Source: Sinotaia quadrata (Eukaryota > Mollusca > Gastropoda > Architaenioglossa > Viviparidae). Taken from it: DNA of 64,000 bases. Positions 1 through 12,269 of the stretch are shown in pieces. The stretch is from the NCBI GenBank assembly GCA_028829895.1, contig CM054181.1, positions 69,919,259-69,983,258 of the forward strand, written 5' to 3'. Position 1 is the first letter of the stretch. Every line of letters starts with the position of its first letter. The notes under the pieces are model-generated. The model was not told the DNA's origin. It did not search any database and saw only the letters and a program-made list of their open reading frames with translations. Both the position numbers and the translations under genes were made by a program.

Positions 1-499
1 TGACCTTCAAACTTCAGTTCAAAGACAATCCGGAAGGAGGACGGAGTAGAAAAAAGAAGAATTAAACTTAAAATACGTTTGACCTCTTGACATATATACC
101 TATAATCGTCATAGAGTTAACAAGGATGATGATGATTATTATTATTATTATTATGATAATGCATAGCAAAACTGTACTACTACTACTACTAATAATAATT
201 ACGAAGAAGAAGACAGGGTGCCAGTGTTTGTCAGGGAATTTTTTTAAAGTTATATTCTAGACATTATTGCTGATTCATTTCAAACGCGCACACAGAATGA
301 AAACAACTAAAACATAAAGCATGTCAAGGAATTTTGCAAGTAACATTTTGGGGGTAAACATGGATGGGGTAATTAAAGCACAGCAGAAGAACAAGGGCTT
401 ATGCCCTAGGGAATCATGTCAGATTTAATTCATAAGTTGAAGAAAAAGTAAAACAGAACGTAGAAGCAACAGGAAGAAAATAGAATGCAAGTGTAAACT
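1..499. other. Unique AT-rich DNA with short trinucleotide repeats
   Basis: Holds (GAT)n/(ATT)n at about 124-155 and (ACT)n/(AAT)n at about 174-200. No gene is seen. Confidence 0.6.
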
Positions 500-855
500 A
501 AGTATAAAGTATACAGAAGAACATAAACTCCAACAGTGTTGAGTATAATGCATACAGAAGAACATAAATTCCAACAGTGTTGAGTATAAAGTATACAGAA
601 GAACATAAATTCCAACAGTGTTGAGTATAATGCATACAGAAGAACATAAACTCCAACAGTGTTGAGTATAAAGTATACAGAAGAATATAAACTCCAACAG
701 TGTTGAGTATAAAGTATACAGAAGAATATAAACTCCAACAGTGTTGAGTATAAAGTATACAGAAGACCATAAACCTCAACAGTGTTGAGCAGAAATTATA
801 TACTCACTACAGTGTTGAGTATAATTTATACAGAAGAATATAAACTCGCAACAGT
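500..855. repeat. Minisatellite, 41-bp unit, about 8 copies
   Basis: The word CAACAGTGTTGAG recurs at 531, 572, 613, 654, 695, 736 and 777, exactly 41 bp apart. A last unit near 807 has an 11-bp deletion. Copies differ mainly at ATGCAT/AAGTAT and ACATAAA/ATATAAA. All three minus frames stay open across it, producing spurious frames. Confidence 0.95.
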
Positions 856-999
856 AAAAACAACATACAACCACAATTACAATCAAAGAACTTGGAAGTA
901 AAGAAGGGGAAGATAATTACCACAGCACTAAGAGTGACAAAATCTAACAGGTACATAAACAACACTATTAAAGGCACCGTCACACTTTCGTCAAAGTGA

Positions 1000-1640
1000 T
1001 ATAACCGCCGCTGGACCCCCTTAAGTCTTTAAATGTGACACATTGAGTCGTGATGACAAGCAGATGGCTACTCTTTTAACCCTTTACGGAGTGAACTTTC
1101 TTGCACTTGCTGACTTTTCTATCGCACCCGATCGTCTTACATTGAAGGGGGTTTCCTTGTTGTGTTTTGAATTTTTTTTCCCCCTCCAGTACATGCATTT
1201 CTACATTCATTTCTTTTCTGTTCGGCGATATTTCGCAATGCCTTAGTCCTAGGTTGACCAAGAAAAGCTCTGATACATTCACCCCATTGTTTTGTGCACG
1301 CGCCAACACGTGCTAATGCGCGCCCCGTACCAGGGAAATATTTACTTCCCCGCCTTAAACGCATCGGCGGAGGTATACGGTTGTGACGAGGCTGCATATG
1401 CACAGCAGATGACGTCGTCGACACTTCTCTCTTTTTTCAAGTTTTGTTTCACTCTTTTCGTGCTTCTAGTGGCCAAACACGCTCTTAACCACTATGCTGG
1501 AGTGATAGCAGTGGCGGAGGTATACAGGAAAACAGCAAAACCACCTGGGCAAACCGCGGCGACTGGGTTTGATAACTCCGCTTGAGAATCGAGTCCAGAT
1601 TAAGCATTGTTTACCCAGGGGCTTTCCGCTAGGGGCGGAA
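1000..1640. promoter_or_regulatory. CpG-rich unique segment, promoter-like
   Basis: Between arrays, this segment keeps many CpGs (CCGCCGCTGG, CACGCGCC, ATGCGCGCCCC, CGTCGTCG). It includes an ACACGTGC E-box-like word near 1308, a TGACGTCG CRE-like site near 1410, and the word GCGGAGGTATAC twice (about 1367 and 1513). Open frames of up to 97 codons exist on both strands but look like chance in GC-richer DNA. Orientation is unknown. Confidence 0.3.
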
Positions 1641-1925
1641 TGTTACTCTTTATGTCGGCTGCTAGCTTTGAGAAAAAGGTAACACATTGCTGTCACGCCA
1701 TTTCTGAACAGTTCCCAGTATCACTTCCGGTGCAGACATAGTTGTATTCCGTTCGGGGCGGGGAGATGATTGACACAGTGTTTTTTCATACACTTTTTCG
1801 TCTCAGAGATCGTCAAGTTGTAGAGGTCAAATACATATTCTTGTCTCTTTTGTCTAACTGGTCAGGTCAACTCCTCAGAGAGGAAGTCGTACTAATGATA
1901 AGGAGCAAACAGTTCTCTCTCTCGC

Positions 1926-2046
<121 letters not shown>

Positions 2047-2561
2047 CTAATCTGAAATGCTTTAGAAACGATAGCGCTTAGACATGCAGAGCAGACCTAC
2101 TTATTAGAGTTATAAATTATGCAAGCTGTGAACAATGCCGATTGTAAATTCAGTGTGAATTTGTCCATATCTACAACTACAATGGAATGCAATATTAATG
2201 AAGGCAAAATACTTTTGAAAGAAATTACATACAGGAAATTAAAATCGAATTTTTAAATTCTTTTCCCTTTTGAAAACCAGTAGTTAACCGTTTTTATCTA
2301 AGCGCATCATTAGAAATAATTTTTACCTGTGAACATTACAATCACTTCTGATTGGCTACCAAACAATCAATGCAATAATACTAATGATAGGATCGTGTTG
2401 CTAATCGCTCCCCTCACCCCCTCACACTTTAATTCACATACCTTTGTCAGTTACTAAGTTAATGAATTAAAAAAATTATGTTATCTGTAACAGGCGTAAT
2501 ATATATTTACTTTGCAATAAAAAATAAATGTAGTTATGTTTGCTAAATTGTGACTCTTTTT
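2047..2561. other. Unique AT-rich DNA, nothing recognised
   Basis: No repeat, splice-site pair or coding frame of note is seen. Confidence 0.5.
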
Positions 2562-2677
<116 letters not shown>

Positions 2678-2924
2678 GATCTCCGCTCAACAAAACCCAT
2701 TCCTGACTTCAAATTATTATACTGAATACTCTATATTATTTCCATTTATGACATATTTATATTACAAACGCCTATCATTCGGACGTCATAAGCCATGTGA
2801 CTCACTTTTTTTCTGTGTGCGATTAAGGTTATACTGTAAGCTGGCGTGCCAGTAACCCGGATAAAGCAAAGCTGATCTATAAGTCTGCATTGCAAGATAA
2901 TATTCACGACTCTTTCGGTAGTAA

Positions 2925-3315
2925 TAAACATTTGGGTGATACAAAAGACATTTTTGTGATTCTTACGGTAATTTGACAGTAACAAACCTTTCGGTCATAC
3001 AAAAGACATTTGGCGATTCTTACTGTAATTTGACAATAATAAGCCTTTCGGTCATACAAAAGACATTTCGCGATTCTTACTGTAATTTGACAATAATAAG
3101 CCTTTCGGTCATACAAAAGACATTTGGCGATTCTTACTGTAATTTGACAATAATAAGCCTTTCGGTCATACAAAAGACATTTGGCGATTCTTACTGTAAT
3201 TTGACAATAATAAGCCTTTCGGTCAAAAACAAAAGACATTTGGCGATTCTTACTGTAATTTGACAATAATAAGCCTTTCGGTCAAAAACAAAAGATATTT
3301 GGCGATTCGAACGGT
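2925..3315. repeat. Minisatellite, 57-bp unit, about 6 copies
   Basis: ACAAAAGACATTT recurs at about 57-bp spacing (2999, 3056 and onward), with GGCGATTCTTACTGTAATTT in each unit. As 57 is 19 codons, both strands stay open with a 19-residue peptide repeat. Copies degrade to the right. Confidence 0.95.
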
Positions 3316-3699
3316 AATTTTACAATGGTAACATTTTCGCCATATAGAAGACAGTTTGCGCAGTCTTTACGGTAATTTTACAGTAGTGACATTTTCAGAA
3401 GACACTATGCCCGTTCGTTATGGCAATTTTACAGCAGTAACGTTTTTTACCATACAGTAAACACCATAGGCATTCCTTGTGGCAATTTTACAGTAGTGAC
3501 GTTTTCACTTTTCAGAAGACATTATATATCAGTTTCTTATGTTAATTTTTACAGTAGTGACGTTTTCGTCTTGAAAAAGACACTACTCACAATTCTTACA
3601 ATAATTTTACGACTACGACGGGTTCCTCACGATTCAGGCATTACTTTACGTTGTTTACAGTAGTCACATTTTCGTCACAGTGAGGTTCTTGTCCTAATT
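3316..3699. repeat. Degenerate tail of the 57-bp array
   Basis: Words such as TTTTACAGTAGTGACGTTTTC and GAAGAC recur at uneven 55-65 bp spacing, as expected for old, diverged copies of the neighbouring unit. Confidence 0.6.
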
Positions 3700-3882
3700 T
3701 TACAGATGAGATGTTATCGTCGTGAACAAAATACTAATCACTGTATTTACAGATATTTTACGGTTGAGATCTTATCGTGGTGAACAAAATACTAATCACT
3801 GTATTTACAGATATTTTACGGTTGAGATCTTATCGTGGTGAACAAAATACAAATCACGGTATTTACAGATATTTTACCATAG
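3700..3882. repeat. Minisatellite, 58-bp unit, about 3 copies
   Basis: GTGAACAAAATAC and ACAGATATTTTAC repeat at 58-bp spacing. The last two units are nearly identical. It shares the TATTTTACGGT-like word with the 57-bp family, so the two may be related. Confidence 0.9.
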
Positions 3883-4540
3883 CATAGAAGTAGTTCGACA
3901 TAAGTGAAACACTGCTAACTGTTCTGGTGATTACACGAAAGTAAAGTGTTCGTCCTCAAAATAGTAAACATGGTTAGGAACCTGAGAATTACGTCATAAT
4001 GACGTTTCCATCCTCGTAATACTAGATCTCCTTACGAACGTGTCTATCATATGATAGACATGATTGATTTCTCATCAACAAATTACTGCATTAATGCAAG
4101 GCATTCAATGTATATTAGCCAAAGTTACTGCGAAACGAAACAAGACTTTCATTAATCAGTTAGCCAAGGTCACCGCAAAATAATTCATTATCTGGAAAAT
4201 AATTGGGAGGACAATAAGTCAACGCATAAGGAATGCGTTTATGCTATAGTCGAAGCATCAAATGAGAATTTATAGCCAAAGAGAAACGCGGCGCGCAAAG
4301 TGAGATACGTAACGTTTTCTCTAGCTCCTGCTAGACTGATACAGTAGAGTTCTAGTCATGAGTTACGCAACACCGTCCTTTCTGTGCTAGACAAAAGTGC
4401 ACTGTTAAAGGTCAGAGTGAAAAGTATTCATTCTACATCTCACAAGTCTCAATTGCATACAGGCAGGGATTTTAACATCCCTACTTAGGAAACTGTTTAC
4501 ATAAGTGACGTCATATAAAACACTATATCACTGATGTTAC
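3883..4540. other. Unique spacer with scattered CpG
   Basis: No repeat array or coding exon is recognised. It contains ATTACGTCATAATGACG near 3988 and GTGACGTCATAT near 4505, both CRE-like. Confidence 0.5.
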
Positions 4541-4963
4541 TTACACTATAGAACAATAAGTTACTGTCGGTTTCATCATTACAGAACAATAAGTTACTGG
4601 TATCAGCATTTCAAAACAATTATTTTCGATCGGTTTAACAATCACAGAACAATAAGTTACTGACGGTATCATCATTACTGAACAATGAGTTACTGACGGT
4701 ATCATCATTACTGAACATGAAGTTACTGTCGGTATCATCATTACTGAACAATAAGTTACTGACGGTATCATCATTACTGAACATGAAGTTACTGACGGTA
4801 TCATCATTACTGAACAATAAGTAACTGACGGTATCATCATTACTGAACAATGAGTTACTGACGGTATCATCATTACTGAACAATAAGTTACTGACGGTAT
4901 CATCATTACTGAACAATAGGTAACTGAAGTTATACTGTCATTATCATCACTACAGAAAAATAA
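4541..4963. repeat. Minisatellite, 33-bp unit, about 12 copies
   Basis: GACGGTATCATCATTACTGA recurs every 33 bp from about 4660 to 4915, with diverged copies at both ends. As 33 is 11 codons, two minus frames stay open (11-residue repeat VTYCSVMMIPS in one). The long frame is a by-product, with no sign of a real gene. Confidence 0.95.
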
Positions 4964-5379
4964 GAACAGAATGCTGTGTAAATCCATCACATTGTTAACA
5001 TTTCAGAGTGCTAGGATAGTGACTCTATGATAACTACAGAACACTAAGTGGCGGACAGCGATATTGTTCCTCTACAAGTATCCGAAATATTCATTGAAAA
5101 GCTTAGTGGATGGTGAGGTATCAGTAATAATGTTCAATATCGGGTACTGAAATTAACACTCAGTTTATGAATGACAAATGCTTAATTGTAAAGAACAAAA
5201 GTGTTAGGCAGAGTTGTCTGCCCGCATCAATCATTAGGATGAATTAGGTAGCTGAAGTTGTTTGATAATATTAGAAACACTTCAAAGTAACATTCGTAGA
5301 ACATTTATCATTTTTTTTAAAACATTCTTATTGATAGATAATACTGGAGATTTACAATTGTGATGCATTATTTTGTATT
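4964..5379. other. Unique AT-rich spacer
   Basis: No feature is recognised in this stretch. Confidence 0.5.
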
Positions 5380-5580
5380 ATTTTCAAGAACTGCGTAGTG
5401 AATTACGTTTCATTATTGTCACGAATTGTATGATGAATTATATTTTATTTTGTCATGCACTATGTGTGAATTATATTTCATTATTGACATCAATTGTTTG
5501 ATTAATTATATTTCATTATTGTCATGAATTGTGTGGTGAATTATATTTCATTATTGTCATGAAGTGTTTGGCAAATTATA
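5380..5580. repeat. Minisatellite, about 35-bp unit, 6 copies
   Basis: GAATTATATTTCATTATTG recurs at 33-36 bp spacing with GTCATGAATTGTGT between. Part of it is repeated in reverse at 5642-5694. Confidence 0.85.
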
Positions 5581-5694
5581 TTTCATTATAATATGATAAT
5601 ATAATAATTATGATAATAATTATAATATGATAATAATATTTTAATGAAATATAATTAATCACACAATTGATGTCAATAATGAAATATAATTCAC
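5466..5694. repeat. Large inverted repeat, 53-bp arms
   Basis: The left arm (5466-5518) and right arm (5642-5694) are reverse complements over 53 bp with a single mismatch. The 123-bp centre is almost pure AT, with its own small TATAAT/ATTATA symmetries. It could form a cruciform or hairpin. Confidence 0.9.
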
Positions 5695-6064
5695 CACACA
5701 ATTTTGTTCTCCTAATTAATATACTCACTTCTGAACAACTCAAATTGAATTTAATATTTCTGTTTTCCAAATTAATACACGAACTTCTGAACAATGCAAA
5801 TTGACTTTCGCAAAGCTCACATCATAACAACTCAAAATTAATAACATTTATTTTTTAAATAAATGTAATCGCTTCAAAACAACTCAAAATCACTAGTTAC
5901 ATTTCTCTACAAACTAAGAACGAAAAACAAATCAGTCTTACAAAGAAACATCACCGTTTTAATTAACTTAAAAAGCAATATAATTAATTTTTATTATTTT
6001 TAAGACAAAATTGCTATTATGAAAGAATGTCACTTACATTTATTCTAAATCATTTATAATATAT

Positions 6065-6176
6065 ATAATTAGTGTAATGAAATAAATATGTTTTATATTA
6101 AAGAAATTATTTATATATATATAATTAGTGTAATGAAATAAATATGTTTTATATGAAAGAATTTATTTATTTATAT
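6065..6176. repeat. 56-bp duplication
   Basis: ATAATTAGTGTAATG occurs at 6065 and 6121 and the following AATAAATATGTTTTATAT is repeated too. Confidence 0.85.
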
Positions 6177-9096
6177 AATTGTCCAATGGTTATACAATAA
6201 AGCAGTTAAATTGTTTTATTTATTTATTGAATTGTCTGACGTAGTGTCTATACAAATGGCATTCTCAAGAGGATGTTTTGCCACTATCAATAATTGTAAA
6301 CGGTCTTACTTGTGTGAATGCGCAAATACGGGTGCATATGCCTTATCTCTTCAGTACATGAGTATTCCGCGAACAGATGCAGAAATCTACAATCATAACT
6401 TCCGTGCTTTTCTGAGAAATCCATTTTCATTTCCTGGTGCGCATTCGCTCACCCTAATCCTTCTCAGAAGACAGGATTTGTTAGCAAATGCATGAGAATA
6501 CTAAAGCGATGAGCAAGGGACAGAACTCTCTATTTTATTTTAACACAATGACTATTGGCTTATGTCCACTCCTCATGACCGTTGAGTTTGCGTAAATGTA
6601 GGACAGACCGGTAGAGTAAGAAGGGTGGTGGAAACTGAAAAGTGTAGGATTCTAGAAATGAAACTGAAAAGTGCAGGATTCTAGAAATGAAAGATAGGGT
6701 GGCACATATGCCACCCTAGTAAACGGTTTTGATTATTATTATTAATCATGCATAACTAATTACAAGTGATAATACTCTTAATTTATCTTATTAATAATTC
6801 TCCAGAAGACACCACTCGTCTCTCTCACTTGGCGGATATGCGGGCGCAGTAAACGTTTCCTCTCTTCCATAACATTAAAGATAAACATTTACGTCACACA
6901 CAAAAAATATTTCATAAGTGGAAAACTTCTTACTAAATGAGAAGATAAATCCGTCTTTAATCTATATTTAGCGAGCCCCCCCCCATCCACCCACTATCTT
7001 TTCCAACATAAGGTTATCATATTTGTAAGAAGATCAATTAATTTTAAAATAAATTTAAGAAATCTACAACCAAATATACATATAATAAATGTTACTTGAC
7101 ATCAATATTTCCATGAACCACATTCAAATAATTTCAATACCTATACAGTCTTAAATCCTAACACACAATTCAGCAGATTAATGTCAATATAAATCACAGG
7201 GTAATTTTTATCAGAGAACAGAAATGGAGATTATATTTATAGCGATAACTAGTTCTTGCATAACCTTGTCTAGGAAGACTGCCCAATAGTCTTTCCTGCA
7301 CTTTTGTAACAAAGTCACAAGTTCATTGTCACAACAGAGTTGTCAGTCCCAAGGGTTTCTCTTGTACATTGTAGAACACTAAAGAGCCCCTATTCTCAAT
7401 GAGGCTAATCTGGCGCTCATTTGTCATATTAGTTCCCTAATGCAGAACAACAATGTAACAATTTTCAGTAACTTTTTTGCAACTGAAATTCTAAGATGTG
7501 ATGTAGTTGAGCAAATATTTTGCCACCCTACATCAGCAGAATGCAGTGCAATATTACACTTACACACTGGGGGTAGACTCTTCAATTCACTGTGGTTGTA
7601 GTGGTTTTATCAATCAGTCAACCGATAGATTAGTAAAACCAAAAAAGGCGCTTCTTCCCTGAAAAAAAATCAGGGAACAAACACTAAGTTTCCATTTTAT
7701 TCATCTCTAACTCCATTCTTTTTCACATTCAATCTCAATGTACAGTTTCCTGCAACAGTATTTATTATCCAATACACTCACATAACGAAATAAATACAGC
7801 ATAATAATTTATGAACAGGTTCTCTAGAAACAATGTCAAGTGTTCAGCATACTACATATAAGCATCATATTTCACATTTGTAGAAATAATATTCTACTCA
7901 CATAAAATATATCTACATAAAATGCAAGTATAACATGTCAGTAGCAAAATGCTCTAAATATTTTTAAGTCCATTCTCTCTCAATCAGTCAGTTAACTCAC
8001 TATTAATCTAACAGCCACCTTTCGTGACCAGACAGCCACACCAAATTGAAAGTGATTAGAAAATAAATTCCTTTCAACAGGCAAATTTTGATCTCAGCCC
8101 TTTGGTTGGTATCGTTCTTGTAAATTTTAACCATTATAAAATAAAAACTACTCATCCACCTAAAACCAGTTTAGATGACATCATCAAGTTTCTATCACAT
8201 TCTCCACCTGAGTTGTTTACTCCATAAATATCAGCACAAGAAGTGCCCAAGGTCAAGTCAATCTGACATTCGCAACAAAGTTATAACAATTAAATTTAGC
8301 CATAGGGTTAGGTACATTTACTCTAACACAGTTAGAAATAAGTATTAACAGCTTTCAATGAACAAGAGATACATTCCCTTCTCCTTCCACCCCAGCGTCA
8401 CCAAGCTTCTTCTCCCAAACATGAATGACTATTTATTAAACCACTCTGCATAGATCATAAAAGTTTTGTAATCGAAATCGTTTCAACACTCTGCATAGAT
8501 CATAAAAGTTTGACGTCCAAGATTTCAAAAGAAGTGATCCGTGCAGTCAATGAGGAAGTAACTCTTTCACATCAGTATCGCAGGCGACAATTAAATAATA
8601 GAATCAGTTCAAAATGCACTAGCCACAACGGATAACGATTCCAATCGTCCCTCCCTCTTCCCTCATTCCGGGTAAAACCATGCAATATAAAGCCTTTCCT
8701 CTCGTCTAAACTTCAGTAATGTAGGCATATTTCTGATGACCTTTGAACTTATTTCAAAGCTGGAGAAACTCATGCCATCACGTTGTCTTGGAATGCATTT
8801 TCTTTCCGGTAGCAAATTCTACGAATATTTTGCATTCTTTCAAGAACGACCGGAATGACAAAGTTAAGTTCGCGTGTCCCGACTTGCCGTTAATTTACAA
8901 CAAACACACCACTCATGTCATCATGAATTCCGTTCCAGCGGAAAAAATTTTACAAACTGCAACAGTAAATTATGTAAATGAAAGTATGCAATTCAGCGCA
9001 TAATGGAATTTTATAAAAGCGAGATTCAAAAGAAAAACAGATCAATAAGATACTGTATGGATGGACACAGAGACAAAAGATGAAAAGCCAAACGTC
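6177..9096. other. Mostly unique DNA, largest low-repeat block of the left half
   Basis: It contains a 29-bp duplication near 6630-6690 (AGGATTCTAGAAATGAAA) and a 49-bp duplication near 8440-8515 (CACTCTGCATAGATCATAAA). Open frames of 80-95 codons at 6211-6495 and 8743-9003 have no recognisable domains or splice context and I do not call them genes. Confidence 0.5.
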
Positions 9097-9130
9097 GGGG
9101 GGGGGGGAGGGGGGAGGAGGAAGGAAGAGA
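9097..9130 (+). repeat. G-rich run, G-quadruplex capable
   Basis: An 11-base G run at 9097-9107 is followed by AGGGGGGAGGAGG. Four or more G tracts lie close together. Confidence 0.8.
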
Positions 9131-9248
9131 GAGGGACTCACAAACATTTCGTTAGCGAGTGTGACGTCCTAACTGGGCTTGGCTCAGAACCATATATTGA
9201 GTGACCCAGTTTGCTCGATTGGCGACTTTGAGAGGAATTAATCCCGGA

Positions 9249-9300
9249 ACCTAGTGGTCAAGAGCTTGACGTTGGACTTACCAGGGTTGGACTGAAGAAG
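9249..9300 (+). mobile_element. Possible tRNA-derived SINE fragment
   Basis: CTAGTGGTCAAGAGC followed by TTGGACTTACCAGGGTTGGAC resembles the D-arm/box A and anticodon-to-T-arm region of a tRNA-derived SINE head. Box B (GGTTCGANTCC) is degraded. No full cloverleaf or tail could be folded by eye. Confidence 0.2.
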
Positions 9301-9574
9301 CATAATGCAGACAGCAAACAGACTGGTAGAGTCCGCTAAGAGGTTTTTAAGTTCTTGTGCACTTGTAATTTTTACAGTCGTATGTGTGCGTGCGTGCGTG
9401 TGTGCGTGCGGATGTGTGTGTGGTTTCAGAATTTAATTATTTTTACTAAGAAAAAGATTAGACACATCACTCTCATAAACATATTTATGTTGCTGCATTA
9501 ATACTTGCCGTTTTCTGTCGTTTTACTTCTTAATTCTTTTCATTATCTTCTTTACGTCTTTTACATATTTTTCT

Positions 9575-9770
9575 TAATTTAGAAAAAAAAATATATACTT
9601 GTATATAAAACTTTCTATTTCCGTTGTCGTCAAGGTATGTGTAGCTCTAAAACAAATTTATATATTCTTCTTAATTTAAAAAAAATTATGAACTTGTATA
9701 TAACTTTCTATTTCCACCGTTGTCATCAAGGTATGTGTAACTCTATAACAAATTTTTATATTTATTTTAA
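9575..9770. repeat. Duplication, about 98-bp unit, 2 copies
   Basis: ACTTGTATATA, CTTTCTATTTCC and TCAAGGTATGTGTA recur about 98-100 bp apart with small differences. Confidence 0.8.
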
Positions 9771-9837
9771 ATTATAAATCAGCTATCGAATTGCAGAGCG
9801 GAAGTAGGGGTTTACTACAGGTATAGAACAGCGAGGT

Positions 9838-9965
9838 AACACATTAGAACAGAAGTTACAATACAATGAATAAAGGATAGAAGTTACAACACAATAAAAT
9901 ACAGGGCAGAAGTTACAATATAATGAATACAATAGAGGACAAAAATTACTATACAATCAATGCAA
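9838..9965. repeat. Minisatellite, about 33-bp unit, 4 diverged copies
   Basis: CAGAAGTTACAATACAATGAAT and close variants recur four times. Confidence 0.75.
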
Positions 9966-9999
9966 AGCTTGTTGTAAATAATTATAATGAGACATTGAC

Positions 10000-10560
10000 T
10001 CCTATATAATGAACCGCCTAGAGAGATTTTGTGAATAGTTTTAATAAACTTTGGGAACAGTTACAATGAGGTCTTATAATGAGACTTTGTGAAATGTTAT
10101 AATGAAAGCATGAAATCATATATATTTAGACTTCGTGAAAAGTTATAATGAAAGCCTGAGAATAGATATAATGAGTCTTTGCGACTAGATAGAAAATGAG
10201 TAACAGTCTAAATGAGACTGACCAATTATTATGAAAAGTTATACTGAGACTGTGAATAATTGTTATGACATTCTGTCAATAGTTGCAATTAGTTTTCTGT
10301 GACGTTTTGTGACGTAATAATAAGACATTTTGTGAAGTGATAATCAGACTTTTTTCATGAAATGATAATCAGACATTTTTAATGAGTGATAATCAGACTT
10401 TTCGTGAAGTTATAATAATAATTTTGTAAAGTTATAATCAAAATGTGTGAATAGTTACGATGAGACATTTTGATTAGTTTTAATTGAAATTTGTGAATAG
10501 TTATAATGAGAATTTGTTAATAATTACTCATACTTGTAAATAATGTTAATGAAATTGTAC
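10000..10560. repeat. Old degenerate tandem array
   Basis: AGTTATAATGAGAC-like and TTTGTGAA words recur at irregular 20-40 bp spacing. This fits a heavily diverged minisatellite; the exact unit cannot be set by eye. Confidence 0.6.
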
Positions 10561-10586
10561 CTATAGTTAGAAACACAGAGTAAGAT

Positions 10587-10657
10587 AGAATGGCGCGTGC
10601 GCGCGCACACACACAAACACACACACACTCACACACACATACACACACACACACACA

Positions 10658-10700
<43 letters not shown>
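10587..10700. repeat. Imperfect (AC)n microsatellite
   Basis: A GCGCGCGC start followed by AC units with TC and AT interruptions. Confidence 0.95.
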
Positions 10701-10702
<2 letters not shown>

Positions 10703-10993
10703 CAAGAGAGAGAGGAAAAACAGACAAAACTAAACAGAGGGAGAAACGATGAGAGAGAGGAGAGGGAGGGAGAATGAAACTGAAAAAGAGACAGTAACGA
10801 AGAGAAAGAAAGGAGAGAAGTGGGGAGACAGACACAAAAAGAAAGAGGGAAACTGAGAGACAGAATCATACAGAAAAAAAATTGAGAGAAAGAAAAGATA
10901 GGGCAAGAAAGAGAGAGAAAGAAAAGATAGGGCAAAAAAGAGAGAGAGAAAGAAAAGATAGGGCAAGAAAGAGAGAGAGAGAGAGAGAGAGAG
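10701..10993 (+). repeat. 290-bp purine-rich tract
   Basis: The plus strand is almost all A and G (GAGAGA, AAAGAAAAGATAGGGCAAG repeated three times near 10890-10975) and ends in (GA)n. Such strand-biased DNA can form triplex structures. Confidence 0.85.
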
Positions 10994-11069
10994 TCCAGTC
11001 TACGTCAAATTGAAGTGGAAGTCTTTGCTGAAGTTGTCGCGAACGTCGATTGTTAGATTATTTCTTTGG

Positions 11070-11274
11070 CACACACCAGATAGACTTGATGTAATTCAGA
11101 GTGCACACCAGATAGACTTGATGTAATCCAGAGTGCACACCAGATAGACTTGGTGTAATCCAGAGTGCACACCAGATAGACTTGATGTAATCCAGAGTGC
11201 ACACCAAATAGACTTGATGTAATCCAGAGTGCACACCAGATAGACTTGATGTAATCCAGAGTGCACACCAGATG
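11070..11274. repeat. Minisatellite, 32-bp unit, 6.4 copies
   Basis: ACACCAGATAGACTTGATGT recurs every 32 bp. Because 32 is not a multiple of 3, the minus frames step through three readings, yet remain open, so two overlapping frames carry the same 32-residue cycle. Confidence 0.95.
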
Positions 11275-11317
11275 AACGCAATTCCGGAAACTTTACAACG
11301 CGTTTGTGCTGCCGTGG

Positions 11318-11550
11318 ATAGTACATTATGTGGACAACCTGGTAGTGAATATTTCTGTCAGCAATAGTACATTATGTGGACAACCTGGTAGTGAATATTT
11401 CTGTCAGCAATAGTACATTATGTGGACAATCTGGTAGTAAATATTTCTGTCAGCAATAGTACATTATGTGGACAACCTGTGAATATTTCTGTCAGCAATA
11501 GCACATTGTGTGGACAATCTGGTAGTGAATATTTCTGTCAGCAATAGCAA
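11318..11550. repeat. Minisatellite, 46-bp unit, 5 copies
   Basis: AGTACATTATGTGGACAA occurs at 11320, 11366 and onward at 46-bp spacing. One unit lacks a few bases (GGTAGT). Confidence 0.95.
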
Positions 11551-11882
11551 CTTTCACATGTTTGGAAATCATACATTGCAAAATATTAATCATCTGTATT
11601 CTAACTTAACATTTCGGACATGTCGGAGGTCTTTAGCCTGGTGAATTTCGGAAACTGCAATCTAGCAGTGTGAAGGTTTTAATAATCGGCAAACTAATAT
11701 TGTGAATTTACAACACTTATAATTTATAATTATTGAGAAGTTAACCTTCTTAAATGCTTTAATGCTGGCAATGTAACTGAAATTATAGAATATCAGAGAT
11801 GTAAGGTTAATTCCTGAATATAGGCAATTTAACTTCATTATATGAATTCCAACTAAGTAATGCACATTTCTAAATGTCGACA
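11551..11882. other. Unique AT-rich spacer
   Basis: No feature is recognised. Confidence 0.5.
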
Positions 11883-11885
11883 AAA

Positions 11886-11945
<60 letters not shown>

Positions 11946-11948
11946 AAA
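11883..11948 (+). repeat. Microsatellite (GAAA)n
   Basis: About 15 AAAG units, followed by an A-rich, purine-biased stretch to about 12180. Confidence 0.95.
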
Positions 11949-12269
11949 ACAATGAATACAATAAACAAAGAAACAATGTGAGAAACAAAGCTGACAAAAA
12001 TACCCTAAAAGAAATAAACAAGGAGAAAATGAAGTACAAAAAGAAGAAGAAAAAAAGCAGACAGAAAGACTGAAAGAAAAAAGGTAGTAAAAAACGAAAT
12101 AAAGCGAAAAAGAAAGCCGAAAAAACAAAACAGCAATAATTCATTTGCAAACAGATAAGAAATAAACAGCAACAGAAAGGTACCAAACATATCATAATAT
12201 CCAGACCAAGCAAATCATCATGCATATAATTAGATATCTGAAAATTAAAATTTCATTTAATAGGCGGCA

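Noticed and set aside
4541..4990. 149-codon minus frame as a gene
   Set aside because: It is the 33-bp minisatellite read in a frame that lacks stops; a second frame is open over the same units.
6211..6495. 94-codon plus frame with better composition than its flanks
   Set aside because: It begins in T-rich DNA without acceptor or Kozak context and has no recognisable domain.
8743..9003. 86-codon plus frame
   Set aside because: No ATG near the start, no splice context, and no motif; probably chance.
11662..12225. 187-codon minus frame rich in Phe/Leu/Ser, membrane-like
   Set aside because: It comes from the (GAAA)n tract and adjoining purine-rich DNA; no start context, splice sites or conserved domain are visible.
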